A DNA stretch of 64,000 nucleotides from Streptomyces flavochromogenes. Lineage in GTDB: Bacteria; Actinomycetota; Actinomycetes; Streptomycetales; Streptomycetaceae. Below the pieces are notes generated by a model that searched no databases, had not been told where the DNA came from, and was given only the letters and a program-made list of their open reading frames with translations. Below, in pieces: positions 17,803-27,771 of this stretch (its first letter is position 1; every line of letters begins with the position of its first letter). Location of the stretch: the NCBI RefSeq assembly GCF_000717595.1, contig NZ_JNZO01000018.1, positions 380,889 through 444,888 on the forward strand, given 5' to 3'. The translations under genes and the position numbers were made by a program.

Positions 17803-18771
17803 TCAGGCTCCCTGGGAGGTCGTGCCCCACTGGGGGCCGGGCGCCGGGGCGCCACCGTGTACATCGGTGCCGTGCGCGTGGTACTCCACCGCACTTGCCG
17901 TCATCTGCATGAAGGCCTCTTCGAGCGAGGCGCGCTGGGAGCTCAGCTCGTGCAGCACGAGCCCGTTCTCGGCGGCGAGTTCACCCAGCTTCTCGGTCGT
18001 CGCCCCGTCCACCTCGAGGGTGCCGTTGCCCGCCTCGACCGCGATGAACCCGTGCGCGTGCAACAGGTCCCGGAGGCGCTCCTGTTGCGGAGAGCGCAGC
18101 CGTACATAACTCCGGGAATTCTCCTGGATGAAATCCGCCATCGACGTGTCGGCCAGCAGCTTTCCCTGTCCGATCACGATCAGATGATCGGCTGTCAGGG
18201 CCATTTCACTCATCAGATGGCTGGAAACGAAGATCGTCCGGCCCTCGGCCGCCAACGCCTTCATCAGATTGCGGATCCAGTGAATTCCCTCGGGGTCCAG
18301 ACCATTGACGGGTTCGTCGAACATCAGGATCTCGGGATCGCCGAGCAGCGCCGACGCGATGCCGAGCCGCTGCCCCATACCGAGGGAGAAACCTTTCGAC
18401 TTCTTCCGCGCGACCGGCGTCAGACCCACCAGGTCCAGCACCTCGCTCACCCGGCGTTCGGGGATGCGGTTCGACTGCGCGAGGCACAGCAGGTTGTTGT
18501 ACGCGGAGCGGCCGCCGTTCATGGCCTTGGCGTCGAGCAGCGCGCCGATGTACTTCAGCGGCTCCTGGAGCTCCCGGTAGTGCTTGCCGTCGATCCGGAC
18601 CGTCCCGCTCGTCGGGTTGTCCAGGTCCAGCATCATCCGCATCGTCGTGGACTTGCCCGCCCCATTGGGCCCGAGGAAGCCCGTGATCACCCCAGGACGC
18701 ACCTGGAAGGAGAGATGGTCGACCGCGGTCTTCGCCCCGTATCGCTTGGTCAGGCCCTCAAGCTCGATCAT
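17803..18771 (-). CDS. ABC exporter ATPase (pair 2)
   Basis: A 322-residue ATPase paralogous to the one at 15713-16867. Walker A GPNGAGKST (residues about 38-46), LGMGQRLGIASALLG, Walker B ILMFDEPVNGLDPEG and VFVSSHLMSEMALT are all present. The C-terminal portion (LRDLLHAHGFIAVEAGNGTL) is the short domain seen after such ATPases. Start ATG 18771; family similarity begins at MIELEGLTKRYG. Together with the permease at 17020 it forms an exporter directly downstream of filP. A weak hairpin (18796-18825) separates it from filP. Confidence 0.91.
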   Translation of the reverse strand: MIELEGLTKRYGAKTAVDHLSFQVRPGVITGFLGPNGAGKSTTMRMMLDLDNPTSGTVRIDGKHYRELQEPLKYIGALLDAKAMNGGRSAYNNLLCLAQSNRIPERRVSEVLDLVGLTPVARKKSKGFSLGMGQRLGIASALLGDPEILMFDEPVNGLDPEGIHWIRNLMKALAAEGRTIFVSSHLMSEMALTADHLIVIGQGKLLADTSMADFIQENSRSYVRLRSPQQERLRDLLHAHGFIAVEAGNGTLEVDGATTEKLGELAAENGLVLHELSSQRASLEEAFMQMTASAVEYHAHGTDVHGGAPAPGPQWGTTSQGA

Positions 18772-18920
18772 GCGTCCCAACCTACGGGTGCGCAAAACCC
18801 CCCGCCACCGGAATGACAGGGGGTTCTGGGGAACGCTACGAACTCGTTACCGGCAGTGCGTCAGGTCGACGGTCCCGACCCGGACGGCCGTACGGGGGGC
18901 GGCCGTACAGGGGACGGGCG

Positions 18921-19856
18921 TCAGCGGGACTGCTGGGCCGGGACGCCGGCCGGGCGCTCGTCGTCGATCGGGGAGCCGGCCGCCGCCACCGCGGCACCGG
19001 TCAGCGTCGCCAGCATCTCGCGGACGTTGGTCAGCTGCGCGTTGATCGAGTCCCGGCGGTTCGTCAGCGCCGCGAGCTCGCGCTCCGATTCGCTGCGGAT
19101 CCGGTCGGCCTTGGCGTTCGCGTCGGCCACGATGTCCTCGGCCTGGCGCTGCGCGGTCTCCACCGTCTGACGGGCCCGGCGCTCCGCGTCCGTACGCAGC
19201 TTCTCGGCCTCCAGGCGGAGCTGCTCGGCGCGGTGCTCGATCTCGGCGAGGCGCTTCTCGGCCTTGGCCTGACGCGAGGCCAGGTCGCGCTCCGACTGCT
19301 CGCGACGCTTGGCCAGGTTGGTCTCGAAGTCCGCGGCGGCCTGGGCGGCCTTGGCGCGGGTCTCCTCGAAGAGGGCGTCCGCCTCCTCGCGCTTCGACTG
19401 CGCGTCCTTCTGCGCCTCGGCGCGCAGCGTGTTGGCCTCGCCCTGCGCCTTCTCGACGATGCGGACGCCCTCGTCCTCGGCCTTCGACTTGCGCTCGGCC
19501 GCGAAGGACTCCGCGTCGTTGCGCACCTGCTGGGCGGCCGACTCGGCCAGCTCGCGGTGCTGCTCGGCGGCGCGACGGGCCTCCTCACGCAGGTCCTTCG
19601 CCTCCTCCTCGGCGAGCCGGAGGATCTTCTCGACTCGGGCGCCGAGCCCCGCGTACGACGGCTCGGCGTCGGTGACCTGCGCCTGGGCGTTCTGCGTCTC
19701 GAGGTGGAGCTCCTCGATGCGCTTCTCCAGGGAGGTGATGCGGGACAGCGCACTGTCGCGGTCGGACACGAGCTTGGTAATGCGGTCGTCCACCTGACCG
19801 CGGTCGTAACCGCGCCGCACGAGCTCGAAGCCGAAGGGGGAGGATGTGTCGCTCAT
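18921..19856 (-). CDS. filP: FilP, intermediate-filament-like coiled-coil protein
   Basis: Forms cytoskeletal networks near hyphal tips and gives Streptomyces hyphae rigidity; known to interact with DivIVA and Scy. The 311 residues match the family length. The N-terminal SPFGFELVRRGYDRGQVDDRI is diagnostic, then DAEPSYAGLGARVEKILRLA leads into an almost unbroken Ala/Glu/Arg-rich coiled coil to about residue 285, ending in GVPAQQSR. Relatives show a 51-residue heptad/hendecad repeat. Start ATG 19856. It lies 114 bp downstream of scy on the same strand, so the two polarity genes may be co-expressed. Confidence 0.96.
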   Translation of the reverse strand: MSDTSSPFGFELVRRGYDRGQVDDRITKLVSDRDSALSRITSLEKRIEELHLETQNAQAQVTDAEPSYAGLGARVEKILRLAEEEAKDLREEARRAAEQHRELAESAAQQVRNDAESFAAERKSKAEDEGVRIVEKAQGEANTLRAEAQKDAQSKREEADALFEETRAKAAQAAADFETNLAKRREQSERDLASRQAKAEKRLAEIEHRAEQLRLEAEKLRTDAERRARQTVETAQRQAEDIVADANAKADRIRSESERELAALTNRRDSINAQLTNVREMLATLTGAAVAAAGSPIDDERPAGVPAQQSR

Positions 19857-19970
19857 GGGTTTCCTGTCGAATGAGACCGGTGAGGTGTTAGAGGGAATCC
19901 TAGGGGCCGAAGCGGCGTGTCATCGAGCGTATGCCCGTTTGATCTGGAGAATGTCCAGCCTTTTGAGTGG

Positions 19971-22900
19971 CTAGCCGTCCTGGGACTTGCCACTCGAACG
20001 AGTGGACCCCGCTGATGCGCCCGCCTTGACACCATCCTTCGTACCGGCGGACGGAGTCTCGAAAGACTCCAACGCCTCCAGCACGTCCTGGACACGGGAG
20101 ATCTCGGCATTGATGTCCTTGCGGCGCCGCACGAGCACTTCCAGTTCGCGCTGACCTTCCTCGATCGTCTTCTCCGCCTCGGTCCGGGCCTCCGCCAGCG
20201 TCCGCTCGGCCTCGGCCTTGATGCCCTCGGCCTCCGCGACGAGCGAGGCCTTCTTCTGCTCGGCCTCCTTCAGGAGCGCCTCGGCCTTGCGGACCGCCGC
20301 GATCCGGACCTTGCTCGCCTCCGAACTCGCCTCGGAGACCAGCTCCTTGGCCTTCGCGTCGGCCTCGGCCCGCTGTTCCGTCGCGGCCTTCATCAGGTTG
20401 TCGACCCGCTCGCCCGCCGTCTTCATCTGCTCGGCGCTCTCGCGGCGCGCCCGCTCGTGCAGTTCCTCGATCTCGCCCTCGACGCGGCCCCGCAGCTCCT
20501 CGGCCCGCTCCCTTATGGCCGTCGCGTCGCCGCGTGCCCCGACCAGGAGTTCGTCCGCGTCCGTACGGGCCTTCTCCACCAGCGAGTTGCCCTCGACGGT
20601 CGCCTCGGCGACGATCCGCTCGGCCTCCTTGCGGGCCGCGCCGACCATCATGTCCGCCTGCGACTCGGCCTCGGTGGTGGCGCGCAGCGCCTCCTCCTGC
20701 GCCTTGCCGATGAGCTGGTCCGCCTGCTCGGCCGCGTCCGAACGCTTCCGGGCGCCGGCCTCCCGCGCCTCGTCGAGCGTCCGGTCCGCCTCCTCGCGGG
20801 CCTCCGCGCGCATCTGCTCGGCCGCCGCCTCGGCGTCGGCCTTGAGCCGCTCCGACTCGGCACGGATCCGCTCGGCGTCCTGCCGGGCGGAGCTCACGGT
20901 CGCCTCTGCCGCGGCGCGCGCCTCCTCCGTGACGGAATCGACGAGTTCGCCGGCCTCACGGGTGAGCCGTTCGGCCTCGGCGGTCGCCTCGCGGGTGAGC
21001 CGTTCGGCTTCGCTCGTGGCCTCCGCGAGCAGGGCGTCGGCCTGTTCGGCGGCGTCGCTGCGGCGCTTGTCGGCGGCCTTGCGGGCCGGCCTCGGTGCGG
21101 AGGCGTCGGGCGTCCTGCTCGGTGGTCTCCATGAGCTCGACCGCCTCGGCGGTGAGCCGTTCGGCCTCGGCGGCGACCGCGGCCGCCCGCAGCGCCTCCG
21201 CGTGCGCCTCCCCGTCGGCCTTGACCTGTTCGGCCTCGGTGCGGAGGCGTCGGGCGTCCTGCTCGGTGGTCTCCATGAGCTCGACCGCCTCGGCGGTGAG
21301 CCGTTCGGCCTCGGCGGCCGATCCGGTCCGCCTCGGTACGGGCCTCGCCGACGACCGACTCGGCGCGCTCGGCGGCCTCCGAACGGATCCGGTTCGCGTC
21401 GTCGCGGGCGTCGGCCCGGGTGCGGGCCGCGTCCTGCTCGGACGCGGCGAGCGAATCCGTCACCTCGGTCCGTACCCGCTGCGCGTACTCGGCGGTGTCC
21501 GCGCGCAGCTTCTCCGACTCGGCGATCGCGTCGGCGACCGTCCGCTCGGCCAGGGCCTTGGCGGCGTCCGTCTCCTCCTGCGCGCGCGTCCGCGTGCGGG
21601 CGGCGTCCTCGGACGCCCGCTCCCGCTCCTCGTACGCGTCGGCGCGGACCCGGTCCGCCTCCTCCTGCGCCTCGGAACGCGTCCGCTCGGCCGCGTGCTC
21701 GGCGGCGCTGCGCAGCCCGGCGACCTCCTCCTCGGCCTGCTCGCGCAGACCCGCCACCGAGTCCCGTACCTCCTGGGCGGCTCGCGTGGCCGCGGTGACC
21801 ATCTCGGTCGCCCGCGCGTCCGCCTCCTCGACCAGGCGCTGCGCCTCGACCTGCGCGTCCTCGACGCGCTTGCGGGCCGCGGCGAGAAGCTCCTCGGACC
21901 GCTCGCGGGCGTGCTCGCGCTCCCGGCCGGCCTCGGAACGGGCCGACTCGAGCGTCTCCTCGGCCTCCCGGCGACGCCGGACGGCCTCCTCCTGCGCGGC
22001 GGCCAGCGCCTCGGCGGCCTCGGTGGCCACCCGCTCGGCAGCGGCGGCGGCCTCGGCCCGTACCCGGTCGGCGGTCTCCTGGGCCTCCGACCGCAGCCGC
22101 TCGGCCTCCTCGGTCGCCTCCTTGCGGAGCCGTCCGGCGGCGCTCTCCGCCTCGGTACGCGTGGCGGACGCGTCCGACGCGGCCTCGGCGCGCAGCCGCT
22201 CGGCCTCCTGCTCGGCCTGCTCCTGGAGCGTACGGACGCGCTCCGCGGCCTCGGTCCGCAGCCGCTCCGTCTCCTCGGCGGCCTCGCGCCGGATCAGCTC
22301 GCCCTCGGCGCGCGCGTCGGTGAGCTCCTGCCCGGCCGCCGCGACCTTCGCCTCGGCTTCGGTGTGCAGCCGGGTCAGCTCCTCGGCGGCCTCGGCGCGG
22401 CGGGCCTCGGCGGCCCGCTCGGCGTCGGCGCGCAGCCCGGCCGCGGCCTTCTCGGCCGCCGCCTTGACCGCCTCGGCCTGCTCCTCGGCCTCGGCGCGCA
22501 GCCGCTCGGCCTCGGCGCGGGTCCGCTCCAGGGTCTCCTCGGCCTGCGTCCGGAGCGTCTGGGCGCGCTCCATGGCCTCCGACTTGGCCCGCTCGCTCTC
22601 GGCGCCGGCCTTCGTCCGCATCTCGTCGGCGTCGGTACGGGCCTTGGTGAGGAGCTCCTCGGCGCTGCTGGCCGCCTCCTCGATCTGCTGGACGGCCTCG
22701 CGGCGGGCCTCGCCGCGGATCCGCTCGCCCTCCGCGATGGCCTCGGCGCGCAGCTGCTCGGCCTCGCCGCGCAGCCGGCGGGCCTCCTCCTGCAGCTCGA
22801 CCGTCTTGGCGCGGTACTCCTTGGTGTCGTCCTTCGCCGAACCGAGCAGCTCGTCCGCCTGCTCCTCGGCCTGGGAGCGCAGGCGGTCGATCTCCGCCTC

Positions 22901-24106
22901 GGTCTCGCGGCGGATCCGCTCGGCCTCCTCGGAGGCCTTCCGGGTGGTCTCGCGGGCGTCGTCGGACGCCTTGGTGAGGATCTCCTCGGCGTTGCGCGCG
23001 GCCTTGGCGAGCGCGGCGGCGGAGTCCTCGGCGGCGACCGTACGGGCCTTCTCCGAGGCCTCGGCGACGAGCTTCTCCGCCTCGGCGGTCGCCTCGCGCA
23101 GCTTCTCCGCGGCCTCGGCCTTGAGCGCCTCGGCGTCCTTGGTGGCCTCGCCGACCAGCCGGGCGATCTCCGTCTTCGCGGTGCGGGTGCGCTGCTCGTT
23201 GACCGACTCGGCGGTGGCGAGCTGCTTGGCGGCGGTTTCCTTGGCCTCGGTGAGGGCCTTCTCGGCCTCCGCGCGCGCGACGCGCAGCGTCTCCTCGGCC
23301 TCCTGCATGCGCTGCTCGGCGGCGCGGGAGAGCTCGGTGGCCTGACGGCGGGCCTGGTCGGTCTCGGCGGTGGTGGTCGAGCGGAGCTGCTCGGCGTGGC
23401 TGGTGGCCTCCTGCGCCTGGCTGGAGGCGGCGCCGAGGAGCCGCTCGGCGTCCTTGCGGGCGCGCAGCAGAATCGCTTCGGCCTCGGCACGGGCGGCCTC
23501 GGCCTCGGAGCCGACGCGCCGGCTGGTCTCCTCGGCGAGCCGGGTGGCCTCGGCGCGGGCGGTGGCGAGCGCCTGCTCGGCCTCCGCGCGGGACTCCTCC
23601 ATCAGGCGGCGGGCCTGGGACTCCGTACGGGCGCGGAGCTGCTCGGCCCAGGCGACGTTCTCGTTGACGTGCGCCTCGACGGTCTGCCGGCGCTCGCTGA
23701 GTTCCTGGTCCAGCTGCTGACGGCGCTGGACTGCCTCGTTGTGCAGTTCGGCCTGGAGCCGGGACTGGTGCTCGGCGTGCTCCTGGAGGATGCGCTGCGT
23801 CTGGGCACGTGCGTCGCGGAGCTCGCGCTCGGCGTCCTGGCGGAGCTGCTCGGCCTGCGCCTGCGCGTTCCGGAGCAGCTGCTCGGCCTGGTAGCCGATG
23901 TCCGCGCTGTCGTAGGCGGGCCGGGACGCGATGGTGCGCCGCGCCTCGTGGAGCTTGGCGCGCAAGACCTCGACCTGGTATCCGAGGTCCTCGGCGTGCT
24001 GAACGGCCTTCTCGCGCTCGGTCTTCAGCCGGTCCATCTCGGCTTCGAACCTGGCGAGATGGTCGTCTTCAGCTCGGTGGCTCTCCTGGCGTTCGTAGCC
24101 CCGCAC
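19971..24106 (-). CDS. scy: Scy-like polarity scaffold, interrupted by two apparent +1 frameshifts
   Basis: Scy is the giant coiled-coil organiser of the Streptomyces hyphal tip, recruiting DivIVA, FilP and ParA. I start at GTG 24106 (VRGYERQESHRAEDDHLARF), which has AAGGA about 11 bases upstream; an ATG at 24118 has none. Coiled coil runs in one frame to about 21319, in a second to about 21087 and in a third to the stop at 19971. Deleting one G at each point (ATCGGCCGCC to ATCGCCGCC; GAGGCCGGCCCGC to GAGGCCGCCCGC) gives one reading frame of 1377 residues, all Ala/Glu/Arg/Thr coiled coil. As written, the protein would stop near 20894 after about 1070 residues. Both breaks sit at repeat edges, so an assembly error is likely, but a real mutation is possible. 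Confidence 0.85.
21087..21318. repeat. Perfect 88-bp direct repeat within scy
   Basis: Positions 21087-21174 and 21231-21318 are identical over 88 bases with an offset of 144 (48 codons, in frame with each other). They encode AERLTAEAVELMETTEQDAR and flanking coiled coil. No other stretch of scy that I compared is this perfectly duplicated, so the duplication looks recent or is an assembly product. Confidence 0.9.
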
Positions 24107-24318
24107 TGCGCGGTCCATCCTTCCCCGAGCTCTTCGAGCAGGGGAGACCCCAACCCTGGTCGCAACTCCAGCGAGCACGTCCTCTCGACCGAGGACGGAC
24201 CCCCGGGGAATCGTGGCAGATCGGACGACCCCGACATCCCGACTACGGTGCCGCACGGAGCGGCCCCGACCGGCCCCGGCCCGGAGTCGCCCACTCTACC
24301 GGGCCAGGAATCCGGTGG

Positions 24319-24771
24319 TCAGTGCTCCGCTGAGGAGTGGTCAGCCGACGGCTCTGCCGAGGTGACCAGTTCCGTGAGTACGCCGTGGCAGTCCTTGGGG
24401 TGCAGGAAGGTGATCCGGGAGCCCATGGAGCCGATCCGCGGCTGGTCGTAGAGGACCCGGACGCCCTTGGAACGGATGTCCTCGGCGTCTCCGTCGACGT
24501 CCGCCGTGCCGAAGGCGATGTGGTGCACGCCCTCGCCGTTCTTGGCGAGCCACTTGCCCACCGCCGAGTCCTCCCGGGTCGGCTCCAGGAGCTGGAGGTA
24601 CGAGGCCCCGCCGTCCGAGGTTTCGTTGATCTTGAGCATGGCCTCGCGGACGCCCTGCTCCTCGTTGACCTCGGAGTGGAAGACCTCGAAACCGTACGTG
24701 GCACGGTAGAACTCGACAGTCTTGTCCAGGTCGAAACAGGCGATCCCGATGTGGTCGATTCGCGTCAGCAT
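24319..24771 (-). CDS. mce: Methylmalonyl-CoA epimerase
   Basis: Interconverts (2S)- and (2R)-methylmalonyl-CoA so that the B12 mutase can use or supply it. 150 residues, normal for the family, with two vicinal-oxygen-chelate modules. Metal ligands match by spacing: His7 (RIDHIGIA), Gln60 (SYLQLLEP), His84 (GVHHIAF) and Glu134 (GVLTELV). The gene diverges from the thiolase gene across 137 bp, and meaB and icmA are further along. Convergence of these genes indicates a methylmalonyl/isobutyryl-CoA pathway that feeds succinyl-CoA or polyketide precursors. Confidence 0.95.
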   Translation of the reverse strand: MLTRIDHIGIACFDLDKTVEFYRATYGFEVFHSEVNEEQGVREAMLKINETSDGGASYLQLLEPTREDSAVGKWLAKNGEGVHHIAFGTADVDGDAEDIRSKGVRVLYDQPRIGSMGSRITFLHPKDCHGVLTELVTSAEPSADHSSAEH

Positions 24772-24908
24772 GCCTCCAGTGCAGCGCCGTCGCGGTGGTT
24801 ACGCAACGTGCGCGCCGTCACACCGACCGGCCGGTGACCCGGCGGTCCGCCGCTCAGTACATTGGCGGTAAACCCTCGTTCACTTCTCATCCCTAGGGGC
24901 CGTGCCTC

Positions 24909-26111
24909 ATGTCTGGAACGACCGGTACCACCTCAGTGATCGTCGCGGGCGCCCGCACGCCCATGGGTCGCCTGCTCGGCTCGCTCAAGTCCTTCTCGGG
25001 CGCCGAGCTCGGCGGCTTCGCCATCAAGGCCGCGCTCGACCGGGCCGGCATCGGCGGCGACCAGGTCCAGTACGTGATCATGGGCCAGGTGCTCCAGGCG
25101 GGCGCCGGCCAGATCCCCGCCCGCCAGGCCGCGGTCAAGGCCGGCATCCCCATGAACGTCCCCGCGCTCACCATCAACAAGGTGTGTCTGTCGGGTCTCG
25201 ACGCCATCGCGCTCGCCGACCAGCTGATCCGCGCGGGTGAGTTCGACGTGGTCGTCGCCGGCGGCCAGGAGTCGATGACCAACGCGCCGCACCTGCTGCC
25301 GAAGTCCCGCGAGGGCTTCAAGTACGGCGCCATCGAGATGCTCGACGCCATGGCGTACGACGGTCTCACCGACGCCTTCGAGAACATCGCCATGGGCGAG
25401 TCCACCGAGAAGCACAACAGCCGCCTGGGCATCCAGCGCCCCGAGCAGGACGAGATCGCCGCCCTCTCGCACCAGCGCGCCGCCGCCGCCCAGAAGAACG
25501 GCATCTTCGAGGCCGAGATCACCCCGGTCGAGATCCCGCAGCGCAAGGGCGAGCCGGTCGTCTTCTCCAAGGACGAGGGCATCCGCGCGGAGACCACCGT
25601 CGAGTCCCTCGGCAAGCTCCGCCCCGCCTTCGCCAAGGACGGCACCATCACCGCCGGCACCTCCTCGCAGATCTCCGACGGCGCCGCCGCCGTCGTGGTG
25701 ATGAGCAAGGCCAAGGCCGAGGAGCTGGGCCTCGAGTGGATCGCCGAGATCGGCGCCCACGGCAATGTGGCGGGCCCGGACAACTCGCTGCAGTCGCAGC
25801 CGTCCAACGCGATCCTGCACGCCCTCAAGAAGGACGGCCTGACCGTCGACGACCTCGACCTGATCGAGATCAACGAGGCCTTCGCCGCGGTCGCCGTGCA
25901 GTCAATGAAGGACCTCGGCGTTACCCCCGAGAAGGTGAACGTCAACGGTGGCGCCATCGCGCTGGGCCACCCGATCGGCATGTCCGGCGCCCGCGTGGTG
26001 CTGCACCTGGCCCTGGAGCTCAAGCGGCGCGGCGGCGGCATCGGCGCGGCCGCCCTGTGCGGCGGCGGCGGTCAGGGAGACGCGCTGATCGTCCGCGTCG
26101 CCGGCAAGTAA
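24909..26111 (+). CDS. Acetyl-CoA C-acetyltransferase (thiolase)
   Basis: Condenses two acetyl-CoA to acetoacetyl-CoA or cleaves it. 400 residues, usual length. Nucleophilic Cys93 in [13 protein letters not shown], His354 in [14 protein letters not shown] and Cys384 in LCGGGGQGD form the catalytic set; [10 protein letters not shown] is also present. The ATG at 24909 follows AGGGG. meaB starts 35 bp after its stop, so both are probably one transcript. With the dehydrogenase at 7483 it completes the first two steps of butyryl-CoA synthesis. Confidence 0.95.
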   Translation: MSGTTGTTSVIVAGARTPMGRLLGSLKSFSGAELGGFAIKAALDRAGIGGDQVQYVIMGQVLQAGAGQIPARQAAVKAGIPMNVPALTINKVCLSGLDAIALADQLIRAGEFDVVVAGGQESMTNAPHLLPKSREGFKYGAIEMLDAMAYDGLTDAFENIAMGESTEKHNSRLGIQRPEQDEIAALSHQRAAAAQKNGIFEAEITPVEIPQRKGEPVVFSKDEGIRAETTVESLGKLRPAFAKDGTITAGTSSQISDGAAAVVVMSKAKAEELGLEWIAEIGAHGNVAGPDNSLQSQPSNAILHALKKDGLTVDDLDLIEINEAFAAVAVQSMKDLGVTPEKVNVNGGAIALGHPIGMSGARVVLHLALELKRRGGGIGAAALCGGGGQGDALIVRVAGK

Positions 26112-26146
26112 GTCACCTCGGCAAGGTCGGGCAAGGAGCTCTGCAC

Positions 26147-27103
26147 ATGCTGGACGTCCCCGCTCTGGTCACCCAGGCACGGGAGGGCAGGCCGCGCGCC
26201 GTGGCCCGGCTGATCTCGCTCGTGGAGGGGGCGTCCCCGCAGCTGCGCGAGGTCATGGCGACGCTGGCGCCGCTCACCGGCGGCGCGTACGTGGTGGGCC
26301 TGACCGGCTCGCCCGGCGTCGGCAAGTCCACGTCGACGTCCGCCCTGGTCTCCGCCTACCGGCGGGCGGGCAGGCGGGTCGGCGTCCTGGCCGTCGACCC
26401 GTCCTCGCCGTTCAGCGGCGGGGCGCTCCTCGGCGACCGGGTCCGGATGTCGGAGCACGCCTCCGACCCGGGCGTCTACATCCGCTCGATGGCGACCCGC
26501 GGTCACCTGGGCGGTCTCGCCTGGTCCGCCCCGCAGGCCATCCGCGTCCTGGACGCGGCCGGCTGCGAGGTGATCCTCGTGGAGACCGTGGGCGTCGGGC
26601 AGTCGGAGGTCGAGATCGCCTCCCAGGCCGACACCTCGGTCGTGCTGCTCGCGCCGGGCATGGGCGACGGGATCCAGGCCGCGAAGGCGGGCATCCTGGA
26701 GATCGGCGACGTGTACGTGGTGAACAAGGCGGACCGGGACGGCGCGGACGCCACGGCCCGCGAGCTCAACCACATGCTGGGCCTGGGCGAGGCACGCGGC
26801 CCCGGCGACTGGCGGCCGCCGATCGTCAAGACGGTCGCGGCGCGCGGCGAGGGCATCGACGAGGTCGTGGAGGCCCTGGAGAAGCACCGCGCATGGATGG
26901 AGGAGCACGGGGTCCTGGCGGAGCGCCGCAGGGCCCGTGCCGCGCGCGAGGTCGAGACCATCGCGGTCACGGCCCTGCGGGAGCGGATCGGCGATCTGCA
27001 CGGCGACCGGCGCCTGGACGCGCTCGCGGAGCGGATCGTGGCGGGCGACCTCGACCCGTACGCGGCCTCGGACGAGCTGGTCGCGAGCCTGACGGGCAAC
27101 TGA
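26147..27103 (+). CDS. meaB: Methylmalonyl-CoA mutase-associated GTPase MeaB
   Basis: A G3E P-loop GTPase that loads adenosylcobalamin into acyl-CoA mutases and protects them from inactivation. 318 residues. P-loop GSPGVGKS at 54-61; AVDPSSPFSGGALLGDRVRM, ILVETVGVGQSE (switch II / G3) and VVNKADRDG (G4, base recognition) follow in order. The C-terminal arm (VETIAVTALRERIGDLHG) serves dimerisation. ATG 26147 has AAGGAG eight bases upstream. It lies directly downstream of the thiolase. Its client in this window is most likely IcmA (41324). Confidence 0.95.
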   Translation: MLDVPALVTQAREGRPRAVARLISLVEGASPQLREVMATLAPLTGGAYVVGLTGSPGVGKSTSTSALVSAYRRAGRRVGVLAVDPSSPFSGGALLGDRVRMSEHASDPGVYIRSMATRGHLGGLAWSAPQAIRVLDAAGCEVILVETVGVGQSEVEIASQADTSVVLLAPGMGDGIQAAKAGILEIGDVYVVNKADRDGADATARELNHMLGLGEARGPGDWRPPIVKTVAARGEGIDEVVEALEKHRAWMEEHGVLAERRRARAAREVETIAVTALRERIGDLHGDRRLDALAERIVAGDLDPYAASDELVASLTGN

Positions 27104-27124
27104 GCGGCGTACGGCTCCGCGGGT

Positions 27125-27169
27125 ACGGAGAAGGGCCCCACCGGGACGACCGGTGGGGCCCTTCTCCGT
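27125..27169. terminator. Strong bidirectional terminator after meaB
   Basis: A perfect 20-bp inverted repeat (27125-27144 against 27150-27169, left arm ACGGAGAAGGGCCCCACCGG) with a five-base loop lies between the convergent meaB and marR genes. It is among the most stable hairpins in the window. Confidence 0.92.
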
Positions 27170-27211
27170 CAGGTCCGCCGAATCCGTCAGGTCGGCGGGC
27201 CGCGGCCGCCG

Positions 27212-27688
27212 CTACGGCTTGCCGCGCCGGCCGCGCAACTGGTCCGCGACCGGCTTCAGGGACTCGCGCAGGTCGCCGAGCGCGCCCGGGCCGATCTGGT
27301 CGATGAAGTGCTTGCGCACCGACTCGACGTGGTGCGGGGCGACCTTGTGCATGGTCTCCATGCCCGCGTCGGTCAGTACGGCGTACAGTCCGCGGCGGTC
27401 GGACTCGCAGTTCTCGCGCCGGACGAGTCCGGCGTTCTCCATGCGGGTGATCTGGTGCGAGAGCCGGCTCTTCGACTGGAGCGTGGCCGCGGCCAGATCG
27501 CTCATGCGCAGCCGCCGTTCGGCCGACTCCGAGAGGTTCACGAGGATCTCGTAGTCGTTCATCGTCAGTCCGAAGGGCTGGAGGTCCCGCTCCAGCTGGT
27601 ACGTCAGCATCCTCTGGACGTCCAGGAATGTGCGCCACGCACACTGCTCGGCGTCGGTGAGCCACGGGGTGGCGGTCTCGGTCTCCAT
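27212..27688 (-). CDS. MarR-family transcriptional regulator
   Basis: A 158-residue winged-helix regulator. MNDYEILVNLSESAERRLRMSDLA leads into the recognition region TLQSKSRLSHQITRMENAGLV and the wing CESDRRGLYAVLTDAG. Start ATG 27688. A -10-like TAGAAT lies only six bases upstream of the ATG, so the mRNA is probably leaderless. Target genes are unknown; the next genes on this strand, the AIM24 cluster, lie upstream and point the same way. A short AAGT-N5-ACTT repeat upstream may be its own operator. Confidence 0.92.
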   Translation of the reverse strand: METETATPWLTDAEQCAWRTFLDVQRMLTYQLERDLQPFGLTMNDYEILVNLSESAERRLRMSDLAAATLQSKSRLSHQITRMENAGLVRRENCESDRRGLYAVLTDAGMETMHKVAPHHVESVRKHFIDQIGPGALGDLRESLKPVADQLRGRRGKP

Positions 27689-27694
27689 ATATGG

Positions 27695-27719
27695 ATTCTA
27701 CCTAAGAAGTTGAATACTT
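27695..27719 (-). promoter_or_regulatory. Leaderless promoter and possible MarR site
   Basis: On the minus strand, TAGAAT (27700-27695) fits a -10 box six bases from the marR start codon. AAGT (27707-27710) and ACTT (27716-27719) form a small inverted repeat in the spacer region where a MarR dimer could block polymerase. Confidence 0.5.
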
Positions 27720-27771
27720 GACGAAGTCTGGGAGCGTGCGTTCGAAGACGTCACCCTCCGCAGACTACCGC

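Noticed and set aside
18796..18825. AACCCCC/GGGGGTT repeat between filP and the downstream ABC gene
   Set aside because: Only seven base pairs with a 16-base loop; too weak to list as a terminator.
19741..19830. Possible TTA codons in filP and the pair-2 ATPase (taa seen on the + strand)
   Set aside because: The trinucleotides are out of frame: they are read as ATT ACC, GGT TAC and AGT TAT in the true frames.
21095..24451. Long Gly/Leu/Arg-rich open frame antisense to scy
   Set aside because: It is the mirror of the biased coiled-coil codons (GAG, GCC, CGC) and has no ribosome site or family signature.
25736..26146. An open frame extending the meaB gene upstream through the thiolase
   Set aside because: MeaB similarity starts at 26147, where a good ribosome site is present; the upstream part is Arg-rich shadow sequence.
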